Positions 43,653 to 52,002 of a DNA stretch of 64,000 nucleotides are shown piece by piece. A program made the position numbers and the translations under genes. The notes under the pieces are model-generated. The model saw only the letters and a program-made list of their open reading frames with translations. It did no database searches and was not told where the DNA came from. Origin of the DNA: an uncultured Prevotella sp. (GTDB lineage: Bacteria > Bacteroidota > Bacteroidia > Bacteroidales > Bacteroidaceae); assembly GCA_900771975.1 (NCBI GenBank), contig CAAGPV010000012.1:134733-198732 (forward strand). The letters run 5' to 3'. Numbering within the stretch: position 1 is the stretch's first letter; each line of letters starts with the position of its first letter.

Positions 43653-44408
43653 TTAAAACTTAAACATATCGCTGATGGTGAGAAGTCCTTGGTGCTTGGC
43701 TGTGTACTCGGCAGCAAGCACAGCCCCGAGCGCAAAGCCCTTTCGGCTATGAGCATCGTGGGTAATGGTGATTTGGTCGGCGTCGCTATTGTAGCGGATG
43801 GTATGTATTCCAGGTACTTCATCGCGCCGAATGCTGGCAATTGGCAATTCGTCGGGGGCTACCTGCTGGGTTCCACTCTCTGAACCGTCGGCTGCTTTTT
43901 GATAGCCTTTCACCCAACGGCTTTTCCTGTCAAGGTCGTTTACTATCTCTTCGGCCAATGTTATGGCAGTGCCTGATGGCGCATCCAACTTGTGGATGTG
44001 GTGGGTTTCTTCCATTTCCACGTTGTATTGAGGGAAGCCATTCATTATTTTTGCCAAATAGCGGTTGACGGCTGAGAAGATGGCAACGCCGATAGAAAAG
44101 TTGGACGCCCAGAAAAGCGTTTGCCCTTCTTCGTTGCAAAGTTTCTCGACATCGGCTTTGTAGTCTTGCATCCAACCGGTAGAACCGCTCACTACCTTGA
44201 CGTTGTGCTTGAAAGCACGTAGATAGTTGCCATAGGCGGCAGTGGGGTTGGTGAACTCAATGGCTACATCAGCTTGCGCAAAAGCAGGAGAATCGAAATC
44301 TTCAAGGTTGTTGATGTCTATGATACTGACAATTTCGTGACCACGGTCTTTGGCAATTTGTTCTATCATATGCCCCATTTTACCGTAGCCGATAAGTGCT
44401 ATTTTCAT
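43653..44408 (-). CDS. dapB: 4-hydroxy-tetrahydrodipicolinate reductase
   Basis: The 251-residue enzyme of lysine/diaminopimelate synthesis has the N-terminal NAD(P) motif IALIGYGKMGH, the catalytic region EETHHIHKLDAPSGTA, and the family-typical HDAHSRKGFALGAVLAAEY end. The start at 44408 is preferred because the upstream frame crosses a -7 box (TAACTTTG, 44432-44439, minus). First gene of dapB-lepB-wbqC. Confidence 0.95.
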   Translation of the reverse strand: MKIALIGYGKMGHMIEQIAKDRGHEIVSIIDINNLEDFDSPAFAQADVAIEFTNPTAAYGNYLRAFKHNVKVVSGSTGWMQDYKADVEKLCNEEGQTLFWASNFSIGVAIFSAVNRYLAKIMNGFPQYNVEMEETHHIHKLDAPSGTAITLAEEIVNDLDRKSRWVKGYQKAADGSESGTQQVAPDELPIASIRRDEVPGIHTIRYNSDADQITITHDAHSRKGFALGAVLAAEYTAKHQGLLTISDMFKF

Positions 44409-44514
44409 TTTGAATGTTGTTAAAAACTCCACAAAGTTAGTGCTTTTTTCGCGCTTAAACTTAAGCATTACGGAAAATTTATGTATTTTTGCAAGAATAA
44501 ACCGCAAATCCGCT

Positions 44515-45810
44515 ATGGAAGAACTGCTTCATTATACATGGCGCCATAAGCTATTTCCCTCTCGGCCTTTGGCCACCACAGAAGGAAAGGTGGTGGAGGT
44601 GATAGATCCCGGACTACCCAACTATAATGCAGGTCCCGACTTCTTTAATGCAAAAATAAAGATAGACGGAACATTATGGGTGGGAAATGTAGAGATACAC
44701 GACAAGTCGAGCGATTGGTTTTTCCATGGTCATGATACCGATGAACGTTATGACAACGTTGTGTTGCATGTGGCTTCGGTGATAGACAAGCCTGTCAAGA
44801 CCTCTAAAGGCCTGTGTCCTCCTCAGTTGCAAATGGATGTTCCTATGCAAGTCAAGCAGCATTATAAAGAGCTTTTGGCCACCGACAAGTATCCGCCTTG
44901 CTATCAGATAATTCCTCATTTGAGCCGTTTGACCGTCCATTCCTGGATGAGCGCCCTTCAAACAGAGCGTTTGGAACAGAAAACGGAGGCGATATTGAAA
45001 CGCATTGCCGACTGTGACGGCTCTTGGGAGGCTGGCTATTTTGTGACATTGGCACGCAATTTTGGGTTTGGAATCAATGGAGACGCTTTTGAAGAATGGG
45101 CAAAGACCATCCCTCTTCATGCTGTTGACCATCACAGGGATAACCTTTTTCAGATTGAAGCAATCTTTTTGGGTCAAGCAGGTTTGCTGAATGATGAACT
45201 TATTCCTCAACGTTATCGTGACGAAGCGTTGAAAGATGAATACTATCACAAACTACGTGACGAGTATTTTTTCTTGTCTTATAAGTTCTCTTTGCACCCT
45301 ATCAATGGCAAACTTTGGCGTTTTCTGCGTTTGCACCCCCAGAATTTTCCGCCTATTCGCCTTTCTCAAATGGCCAATTTATATTACCATCGTAAAGCAA
45401 GTCTATCGCAGTTGGTCGACTGCAAGACGGTTAAAGAGGTACGGCAGTTGCTCTCTACCCATCCTTCTGACTATTGGCAAACCCATTATATGTTTGGCAA
45501 CAGTAGCGAAAAAAAAGAAAAAAGCCTTTCTTCTTCCACGCTCAATCTGCTCATTGTTAACACTGTTGCCCCAATGTTGTTTGCTTATGGGCGTCATAAA
45601 GCAGACGAACAATTGTGTCAGCGGGCTTTCGATTTTTTGGAAGAAATGCCTGCCGAGAACAACTACATCGTGAGAATGTGGAAAGAAGTGGGGCTCTCTG
45701 TAGATAATGCAGGCGACAGTCAGGCTTTAATTCAACTGAAAAAACAGTATTGCGACCGTAAAGATTGCTTGCGGTGCAGGATTGGTTACGAATATTTGAA
45801 ACGTAAATGA
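44515..45810 (+). CDS. DUF2851 family protein
   Basis: The 431-residue protein begins MEELLHYTWRHKLFPSRPLATTEG and has VIDPGLPNYNAGPDFFNAKIKIDG and GNVEIHDKSSDW. These are hallmarks of DUF2851, a Bacteroidetes family of unknown function. Late in the protein lie three cysteines in CDRKDCLRCRIGYEYLK, a possible metal site. The start at 44515 follows a -7 box TATTTTTG (44484-44491). It overlaps the thioesterase gene by 4 bases (ATGA). Confidence 0.85.
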   Translation: MEELLHYTWRHKLFPSRPLATTEGKVVEVIDPGLPNYNAGPDFFNAKIKIDGTLWVGNVEIHDKSSDWFFHGHDTDERYDNVVLHVASVIDKPVKTSKGLCPPQLQMDVPMQVKQHYKELLATDKYPPCYQIIPHLSRLTVHSWMSALQTERLEQKTEAILKRIADCDGSWEAGYFVTLARNFGFGINGDAFEEWAKTIPLHAVDHHRDNLFQIEAIFLGQAGLLNDELIPQRYRDEALKDEYYHKLRDEYFFLSYKFSLHPINGKLWRFLRLHPQNFPPIRLSQMANLYYHRKASLSQLVDCKTVKEVRQLLSTHPSDYWQTHYMFGNSSEKKEKSLSSSTLNLLIVNTVAPMLFAYGRHKADEQLCQRAFDFLEEMPAENNYIVRMWKEVGLSVDNAGDSQALIQLKKQYCDRKDCLRCRIGYEYLKRK

Positions 45811-46214
45811 ATATGAAATACATCTTTGAAACACAAATGGAAGTACGCGACTACGAGTGTGACATAGAAGGCATTGTCAATAATGCCAACTATCTTCACT
45901 ATATGGAACACACCCGCCATCTTTTTCTTCGAAGCCGTGGACTGAGCTTTGCAGCCATGCACGAGAAAGGCATTGATGCCGTGGTGGCGCGTATGAACTT
46001 GCAGTATAAAACCCCTTTGCGGTGTGATGACTTGTTCAATAGCCGCCTATGGATAGAAAAGAACGGTTTGCGCTATATCTTTCACCAAGACATTTATCGT
46101 GCCAGTGACGAACGCCTGTGTGTCAAGGCTACGGTGGAACTGGTTTGTCTTGTCAATGGTAAGCTTGCAAACAGTGAGGAATATGACAGGGCATTGCTAA
46201 CCGAACAACAATAA
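45807..46214 (+). CDS. Acyl-CoA thioesterase, 4HBT hot-dog fold
   Basis: The 135-residue protein has the YbgC/FadM-like pattern: VRDYECDIEGIVNNANYLHYMEHTRHLFL, where the Asp and NNANY loop place the active site. It hydrolyses acyl-CoA or a related thioester; the substrate is unknown. A second ATG two codons in (45813) is possible. It lies between DUF2851 (ATGA overlap) and dprA (TAATG overlap), so all three are coupled. Confidence 0.87.
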   Translation: MNMKYIFETQMEVRDYECDIEGIVNNANYLHYMEHTRHLFLRSRGLSFAAMHEKGIDAVVARMNLQYKTPLRCDDLFNSRLWIEKNGLRYIFHQDIYRASDERLCVKATVELVCLVNGKLANSEEYDRALLTEQQ

Positions 46215-47344
46215 TGGTAAGCGAACAAGAATGTTATAATGCCTTGATACTGTCGCGGGTGGGTTTCTTCCACTTGCCGGCAATACTGAAGTTGCTGGAC
46301 AAGATGGGGTCGGCCACGGAAGTGGTGGAACACAGTAAGGAGATAAGAGAGATATTGCCAGATGCCTCGGATAGGTTGTTGGCACTTTTTCAAGACCTTG
46401 ACGAACCTAAACGTCGGGCGGCAGCGGAAATGGCTTTCTGTCAGGAACATCAAATCAAGGTGCTTACCATGGGCGATGAAGCCTATCCACAACGCTTGAA
46501 GGAATGTGCAGATGCTCCGATAGCCTTGTTCTTTCGGGGCAACACCGACCTTAATGCGGGTCATGTCATTAATATTGTGGGCACACGAAAGGTTACCCAG
46601 TATGGACGCGATTTGATTTCACGCTTCGTTAGCGAACTAAGGGAACTCTGTCCTGAAACCCTCATATTCAGCGGATTGGCCTATGGTGTAGACATTGTGG
46701 CCCATCGGGCAGCTTTGGAAAAAGGTTTTGACACGATAGGGGTGCTTGCCCACGGGCTTGATGAGATTTATCCACGGGCACATCGGGAGACGGCAATTTC
46801 CATGATAGCGCAAGGTGGCCTGCTAACTGAGTATTTTTCACATACTAAAGCCGACAAAATCAACTTTGTCAGACGCAATCGTATAGTGGCAGGATGTGCA
46901 GATGCCACCGTAATAGTGGAGAGTGCGGCTCATGGAGGAGGCTTGATTACTTGTGGGTTGGCTCGAAGCTACAGCCGGGATGTATTTGCTTTCCCCGGTG
47001 CCATCGGTCAACCATACAGCGAAGGGTGCAATAACCTGATACGAGACAATGGAGCTATGTTGTTGACAAGTGCTCACGATTTAGTGAAAGCCATGGGGTG
47101 GGAAGGCACAGCCTTGCTGCACAGATCCCAAAAACAAGGCATTGAGCGAACGTTGTTCCCCAATTTGTCGGAAGAAGAACTGCAAATAGTAGAGGCTTTG
47201 CATAGCAATGGTGATATGCAACTTAGCCCATTGTCTGTTCAAGCCTCTTTGCCAGTAGCGCGATTGTCGGCGCTTTTGTTTGAAATGGAGATGAAGGGAG
47301 TTGTCCGTACCCTTGCCGGTGGCACCTATCATCTGTTGGGTTAA
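46214..47344 (+). CDS. dprA: DNA processing protein DprA
   Basis: The 376-residue protein loads RecA onto incoming single-stranded DNA during natural transformation. The Rossmann-like core shows GTRKVTQYG, FSGLAYGVDIVAHRAAL and TVIVESAAHGGGLITCGLA. A C-terminal winged-helix-like part follows (LSEEELQIVEALHSNGDMQL). Its presence is compatible with competence but does not prove it. Confidence 0.95.
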   Translation: MVSEQECYNALILSRVGFFHLPAILKLLDKMGSATEVVEHSKEIREILPDASDRLLALFQDLDEPKRRAAAEMAFCQEHQIKVLTMGDEAYPQRLKECADAPIALFFRGNTDLNAGHVINIVGTRKVTQYGRDLISRFVSELRELCPETLIFSGLAYGVDIVAHRAALEKGFDTIGVLAHGLDEIYPRAHRETAISMIAQGGLLTEYFSHTKADKINFVRRNRIVAGCADATVIVESAAHGGGLITCGLARSYSRDVFAFPGAIGQPYSEGCNNLIRDNGAMLLTSAHDLVKAMGWEGTALLHRSQKQGIERTLFPNLSEEELQIVEALHSNGDMQLSPLSVQASLPVARLSALLFEMEMKGVVRTLAGGTYHLLG

Positions 47345-47367
47345 AACAAAATTATCAGTTTTTTCAC

Positions 47368-47398
47368 TTTGTGATTACATCAACAAACAGTATCTTTG
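47368..47398 (+). promoter_or_regulatory. Promoter of the sugar kinase-acyltransferase pair
   Basis: TTTG at 47368-47371, 19 bases, TATCTTTG at 47391-47398. It supports the ATG at 47419 over the longer upstream frame. Confidence 0.78.
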
Positions 47399-47418
47399 CA
47401 AGCAAAAAATCCACAAAT

Positions 47419-48363
47419 ATGCGAAAAGTTATTGGAATAGGAGAAACAGTTCTTGACATTATCTTCCGCAACAACCAACCCATTGCAGCGGTTGCCGGAG
47501 GCTCATCGTTTAATGCTTTGACTTCCCTCAGCAGGGCAGGGGTGAAAGTTTCGTTTATCTCTGAGGTAGGAAACGACAGAGTGGGCGAAACCATTATGAA
47601 GTTTTTGAAAGATAATGGCATTGGAACAGAAGGCGTAAGTGTTTTCCCTGAATCAAAGTCTCCGCTTTCCTTGGCTTTCCTTAATGAGCACAATGAGGCC
47701 GATTATGTCTTTTACAAAGACCATCCCCATGACAGGTTGGAGTTTGGAAGCCCTGATATACAACCCGATGACATCATTCTTTTTGGCTCTTTCTTTGCAG
47801 TCAATCCAGTCATACGCGGACAGGTAATGGCTTTGTTGGAGCATGCGCGCAGTAGAGGAGCCATTATCTATTATGATGTAAACTACCGTTCGTCCCATAA
47901 AGACGAGGTAATCAAGATTACAGCCAACCTTCTTGAGAACTTGGATTATGCAGATATCGTTCGTGGAAGCAACGAAGACTTCTCTAATCTCTTCAAGATG
48001 GACGATGTGGACAAAGTTTACGAATCGGAAATCTCTTTTTACTGCAAACGCTTTATCTATACTCAGGGGGCTCATCAGGTGGAGTTGCGGGCCGAAAACG
48101 GTTTTAGAAAGAGCTATCCGGTGCCTTCTACAACTACCGTAAGCACCATTGGTGCCGGTGATAATTTCAATGCAGGTTTCATATTTGGACTCTTAAAACT
48201 CGGCATCACTCGTCCGATGCTTGAAGCGGGCCTTACCGAAAGTCAGTGGGACGGCCTTATCGGTTATGCCGAACGTTTTTCGGCAGAGTGCTGCAAAGAC
48301 ATCTATAACTATGTTTCTCCTGCTTTTGGTGCAGAGATGAAGCAGGAATTGACTGCGGAATGA
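47419..48363 (+). CDS. PfkB-family carbohydrate kinase
   Basis: The 314-residue ribokinase-fold enzyme starts MRKVIGIGETVLDIIF, has the PfkB signature region AAVAGGSSFNALTSLSRAGVKV and the catalytic anion hole TIGAGDNFNAGF. Fructokinase-like activity is plausible, but the sugar cannot be read from sequence. Its stop overlaps the acyltransferase start (ATGA). Confidence 0.88.
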   Translation: MRKVIGIGETVLDIIFRNNQPIAAVAGGSSFNALTSLSRAGVKVSFISEVGNDRVGETIMKFLKDNGIGTEGVSVFPESKSPLSLAFLNEHNEADYVFYKDHPHDRLEFGSPDIQPDDIILFGSFFAVNPVIRGQVMALLEHARSRGAIIYYDVNYRSSHKDEVIKITANLLENLDYADIVRGSNEDFSNLFKMDDVDKVYESEISFYCKRFIYTQGAHQVELRAENGFRKSYPVPSTTTVSTIGAGDNFNAGFIFGLLKLGITRPMLEAGLTESQWDGLIGYAERFSAECCKDIYNYVSPAFGAEMKQELTAE

Positions 48364-49430
48364 CCGTTCGGGCCATTGACATCCAATCGCAAGTGATAAC
48401 TTTCTTGCGGTTTCCGTTGGTAATGTGTGTTCTCTTTGTACATGCCAACTTTATAGGGATGTTCCCCGATGAAGCCAGTTTTCGCTTTGCTCCTCAGGTC
48501 TGTGAGTTTGTGTCAACGCGCATAGCCCCTATTGCCAATCCGTTTTTCTTCTTTCTGTCGGGCCTGTTGTTTTTTCGGGAAGGGAACTTCTCCTGGACAA
48601 TTTATCGCCAAAAGGTGTCTCGCAGGGTGCATACGTTGTTGCTTCCCTATTTGCTTTGGAATACCATCTACTTGTTGTTGCTCTTCGTGGGAGAAAGTAT
48701 CATATCTGGGTGGACGGCCATTGTTGATAAACCCATAGTTAGTTTCACGGTTACAGACTGGATAAATGCGTTTTGGAACATTTCCATGATAGGCCACCAA
48801 GGCGGTCTTGCGGCTCCTGTCAATATTCCCTTCTGGTTTGTCCGCGATCTGTTGGTTCTTGTCGCGTTGGCTCCTATATTCTATTATGTACTCTCCGGCT
48901 TTCGCCGTTTGCCCCAGTCGGTCCAGAACCTCTTGCTCTTGGGCCTTTTGATGGCAGCCGACTGGTGGTCGTTATGGCCAACAATGTTGGCAACATCAAG
49001 TTTGTTTTTTGCTTGTGGCGCCTATTTTGGATTAAAACAGACCAATCTTGTGGTGTCAATGAGCCGTTACCAACCGGCTTTGTGGATGTCTGCTTTGTTG
49101 ATGTTTTACTACCATTGCGACAATACCGCCTACCTGTTGGTTATCCTTGCACTCTTTCCCGTAGTGGGAAAGATGCTTGAAAAAGGGCGTTGGAATGTTT
49201 CTTTTCTGCTTTCGAGGGGCTCGTTTTTTGTCATAGGTTACCATTATCTGTTGTTAGGAGTGCTTCTTGCTTTGCTCGGACGCATAGTCGTGACACCTCG
49301 TGGCGAGTTCATAGCATTGTTTTGTTATGTCTTCGTTCCTCTGATACTGGCTTTCGTAGGCTATCTTCTCTACGTTGTTATGGAGCGTTTGTGCCCTTGT
49401 GTGCTTCGCGTGCTTACAGGCTTTCGATGA
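48360..49430 (+). CDS. Membrane acyltransferase, family 3
   Basis: The 356-residue polytopic protein has about ten hydrophobic segments. It opens with FLRFPLVMCVLFVHANF, where the conserved R and H of family 3 acyltransferases appear, and has PFFFFLSGLLFFREG and FWFVRDLLVLVALAPIFY. Such enzymes O-acylate cell-surface polysaccharides or exported sugars. Its coupling to a sugar kinase is unusual. The 3' end overlaps the convergent LOG gene by 17 bases. Confidence 0.87.
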   Translation: MTVRAIDIQSQVITFLRFPLVMCVLFVHANFIGMFPDEASFRFAPQVCEFVSTRIAPIANPFFFFLSGLLFFREGNFSWTIYRQKVSRRVHTLLLPYLLWNTIYLLLLFVGESIISGWTAIVDKPIVSFTVTDWINAFWNISMIGHQGGLAAPVNIPFWFVRDLLVLVALAPIFYYVLSGFRRLPQSVQNLLLLGLLMAADWWSLWPTMLATSSLFFACGAYFGLKQTNLVVSMSRYQPALWMSALLMFYYHCDNTAYLLVILALFPVVGKMLEKGRWNVSFLLSRGSFFVIGYHYLLLGVLLALLGRIVVTPRGEFIALFCYVFVPLILAFVGYLLYVVMERLCPCVLRVLTGFR

Positions 49431-49950
49431 GTTTTGTAACGTCTTCCAGCGTATCGGCCACTTTAATGCGCTCGTTCCATTGTCCGCGAATAAACCCGCG
49501 GCCTTGCATATCGTTGAGCATGGCAATGGTTGAATTCCAAAAACCCTTCATGTTGTAGAGTATTACAACCTTGTTGTGGTAGCCAATGCTTGCCGCTGCA
49601 GCTACGGTGAATATCTCGTCGAGAGTGCCAAGTCCGCCTGGCAAAGCCACAAATACATCGCTTTGTGCAACAATCAGGTCTTTTCTGTCGCTCAGATTGT
49701 CGCAGGGAATTTCCACGTCCAATATTTTTGAGACTTTCCCTCTTTGCTCGATAATGCTTGGGACAACTCCTATGATGGTGGCTCCTGCAGACTTTCCTGT
49801 TTCTGAAACGCACTTCATAAGTCCAAAGTCGCAACCGCCAAAAACGATGGAATGGCCGTTTTTGCCACACCAACGGCCCAATTCTTCGGTTGCAGCAAAA
49901 AAGTCGGGATCAATATTGTCGTTGGCCGAACAGTAAATACCTATTTTCAT
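49414..49950 (-). CDS. LOG family protein (TIGR00730, Rossmann nucleotide-binding)
   Basis: The 178-residue protein has the diagnostic PGGxGTxxE motif as LPGGLGTLDEIF, and begins MKIGIYCSANDNIDPDF. LOG proteins are nucleoside 5'-monophosphate phosphoribohydrolases that free bases from AMP-like nucleotides. The start at 49950 is preferred over the 53-codon upstream extension, which crosses a -7 box TACCTTTG (50005-50012, minus). Confidence 0.92.
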   Translation of the reverse strand: MKIGIYCSANDNIDPDFFAATEELGRWCGKNGHSIVFGGCDFGLMKCVSETGKSAGATIIGVVPSIIEQRGKVSKILDVEIPCDNLSDRKDLIVAQSDVFVALPGGLGTLDEIFTVAAAASIGYHNKVVILYNMKGFWNSTIAMLNDMQGRGFIRGQWNERIKVADTLEDVTKLIESL

Positions 49951-50125
49951 GTGTCTAAAATGTTGTACTTGAATTTGTTGGAATATTGTTTTCTGTCTCT
50001 CGTGCAAAGGTACAAAAAAAGCAATATATACGTCGATTGATGCTGAAAAATAGCATTTCTGCTTTGAACGGCGGCCTAACCCATTTATTTTCACTATCTT
50101 TGCACCCAATAAAATACATTATAAT

Positions 50126-51961
50126 TTGAAGACATTTGCAGAATTGGGCGTCTCCGAAGAGATTCGTAGAGCCATTGAAGAATTAGGATTTGAGCAGCCT
50201 ATGCCTGTTCAAGAAGCAGTAATCCCTTATCTTTTAGGAAATCGTAACGATGTAATTGCCTTGGCCCAAACGGGAACGGGTAAGACAGCCGCTTTCGGAA
50301 TACCACTCCTTCAGCGCATAGACACCAACTCAAAGGAAACTCAAGCCATTGTCTTGAGCCCAACTCGCGAGCTTTGTCTTCAGATTGCAGACGACTTGAA
50401 CGACTTTGCCAAGTATATTCCACACATGCATATCGAGGCCGTTTATGGTGGGGCAAGTATCGAGACACAGATTCGTGCTTTGCGTAAAGGCGTACAAATC
50501 ATAGTGGCCACCCCGGGACGACTTATCGATTTGATGCATCGTGGCAAGGCAAACCTTTCCCATGTGCGTAATGTTGTGCTCGATGAGGCTGACGAAATGC
50601 TCAATATGGGCTTCTCTGACAGTATCAACGAAATCTTTGAAGGTGTGCCCGTGGACCGCAACACGTTGCTCTTCTCGGCTACCATGAGCAAGGAAATAGA
50701 GAAAATTGCCCTTAATTATCTTCACGACCACAAGGAAATAGTGGTAGGAAGCAGGAATGAAGGTGCCGAAAACGTCAATCATATCTACTATATGGTCAAC
50801 GCCAAAGACAAATATTTGGCCTTAAAGCGCATCGTAGACTACTATCCCAAGATTTTTGCCATTATCTTTTGCCGTACAAAACGCGAGACACAGGAAATCG
50901 CCGACAAGCTTATTAAAGATGGATATAACGCAGAAGCTCTTCATGGAGACCTGTCCCAACAACAGCGCGACCTCACCATGCAGAAGTTCCGTAGCCATCT
51001 CATCCAACTACTTGTAGCTACCGATGTGGCAGCACGTGGTCTTGATGTAGACGATTTGACCCACGTTATCAACTATGGACTGCCCGATGACGTGGAAAAC
51101 TATACCCACCGAAGTGGTAGAACCGGACGCGCCGGCAAGAAAGGAACCTCTATCAGCATCATCCACTCGCGCGAAAAGTTTAAAGTACGCAACATTGAGA
51201 AGATTATCGGTAAGGAGTTTGTTGATGGCGAACTGCCTTCACCAGAAGAAATCTGCAAAAAACAACTTTACAAAGTGATGGACGGCATTATGAAAACGGA
51301 TGTTGACGACGAGCAGATTGCCCCCTATATGCCAGAAATAATGCGTCAGTTTGAATATGTGGATAAAGAAGACATTATCAAAAAGATGGTCACGCTCACT
51401 TTCGGACGTTTCCTCGATTATTATAAGAATGCCCCAGAAATACAGAAACCAGTCAGTGGTAAGAGTTCACGTGACGACCGCAAGGAAGGCAAACGCGGAA
51501 ATCGTGGCGGCAAGCGAAGTGCAGGTAGAGCGGAAGAAGGCTACCAACGGCTCTTTATCAATTTGGGAAAGGATGACGGTTTCTACCCCGGCGAAGTGAT
51601 GCAGTTTGTCAACAAGCACGTGCATGGCCGCCAAGAGGTGGGTCATATCGACTTGCTGAGCCGAATCAGCTACATAGAGGTTCCACAGGAAGATGCCCGT
51701 AAGGTGATGAAAGCCTTAGACGGAACAACCTATAAGGGAAGAAAAGTGCGTTGCAATGATGCCGATAGCCGCTCGACGGCAGGTGGAGAACGTGCTGTCA
51801 AACACTCCTCACGAACAAAACAAGAGACGGTTGCCCCTAAACGGAAGTTCAAGAAGGATGACTGGATGGCTTTGATGAACGCAAAGACGCCACAGTTGCG
51901 TGGAGAAGAACCCGATTTCAGCGAAGAGGGATGGGCACGCCGTCGACCGAAAAAGAAGTAA
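50126..51961 (+). CDS. DEAD-box RNA helicase with DbpA-like RNA-binding domain (TTG start)
   Basis: The 611-residue helicase has motif I AQTGTGKT, Ia PTRELCLQ, II VLDEADEMLNMGF, III SATMS, and VI YTHRSGRTGRAGKKG. A DbpA-type C-terminal domain follows (LFINLGKDDGFYPGEVMQFV) after a basic Gly/Arg linker. It unwinds RNA, probably in ribosome assembly or decay. The start is a TTG at 50126: no in-frame ATG or GTG lies nearby, the sequence matches the family N terminus MKTFAELGVS, and a -7 box TATCTTTG ends at 50102. Confidence 0.93.
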   Translation: MKTFAELGVSEEIRRAIEELGFEQPMPVQEAVIPYLLGNRNDVIALAQTGTGKTAAFGIPLLQRIDTNSKETQAIVLSPTRELCLQIADDLNDFAKYIPHMHIEAVYGGASIETQIRALRKGVQIIVATPGRLIDLMHRGKANLSHVRNVVLDEADEMLNMGFSDSINEIFEGVPVDRNTLLFSATMSKEIEKIALNYLHDHKEIVVGSRNEGAENVNHIYYMVNAKDKYLALKRIVDYYPKIFAIIFCRTKRETQEIADKLIKDGYNAEALHGDLSQQQRDLTMQKFRSHLIQLLVATDVAARGLDVDDLTHVINYGLPDDVENYTHRSGRTGRAGKKGTSISIIHSREKFKVRNIEKIIGKEFVDGELPSPEEICKKQLYKVMDGIMKTDVDDEQIAPYMPEIMRQFEYVDKEDIIKKMVTLTFGRFLDYYKNAPEIQKPVSGKSSRDDRKEGKRGNRGGKRSAGRAEEGYQRLFINLGKDDGFYPGEVMQFVNKHVHGRQEVGHIDLLSRISYIEVPQEDARKVMKALDGTTYKGRKVRCNDADSRSTAGGERAVKHSSRTKQETVAPKRKFKKDDWMALMNAKTPQLRGEEPDFSEEGWARRRPKKK

Positions 51962-52002
51962 CAAATCATCAGAAATATTAGAAATCGACAAAAAAGCAAA
52001 CT

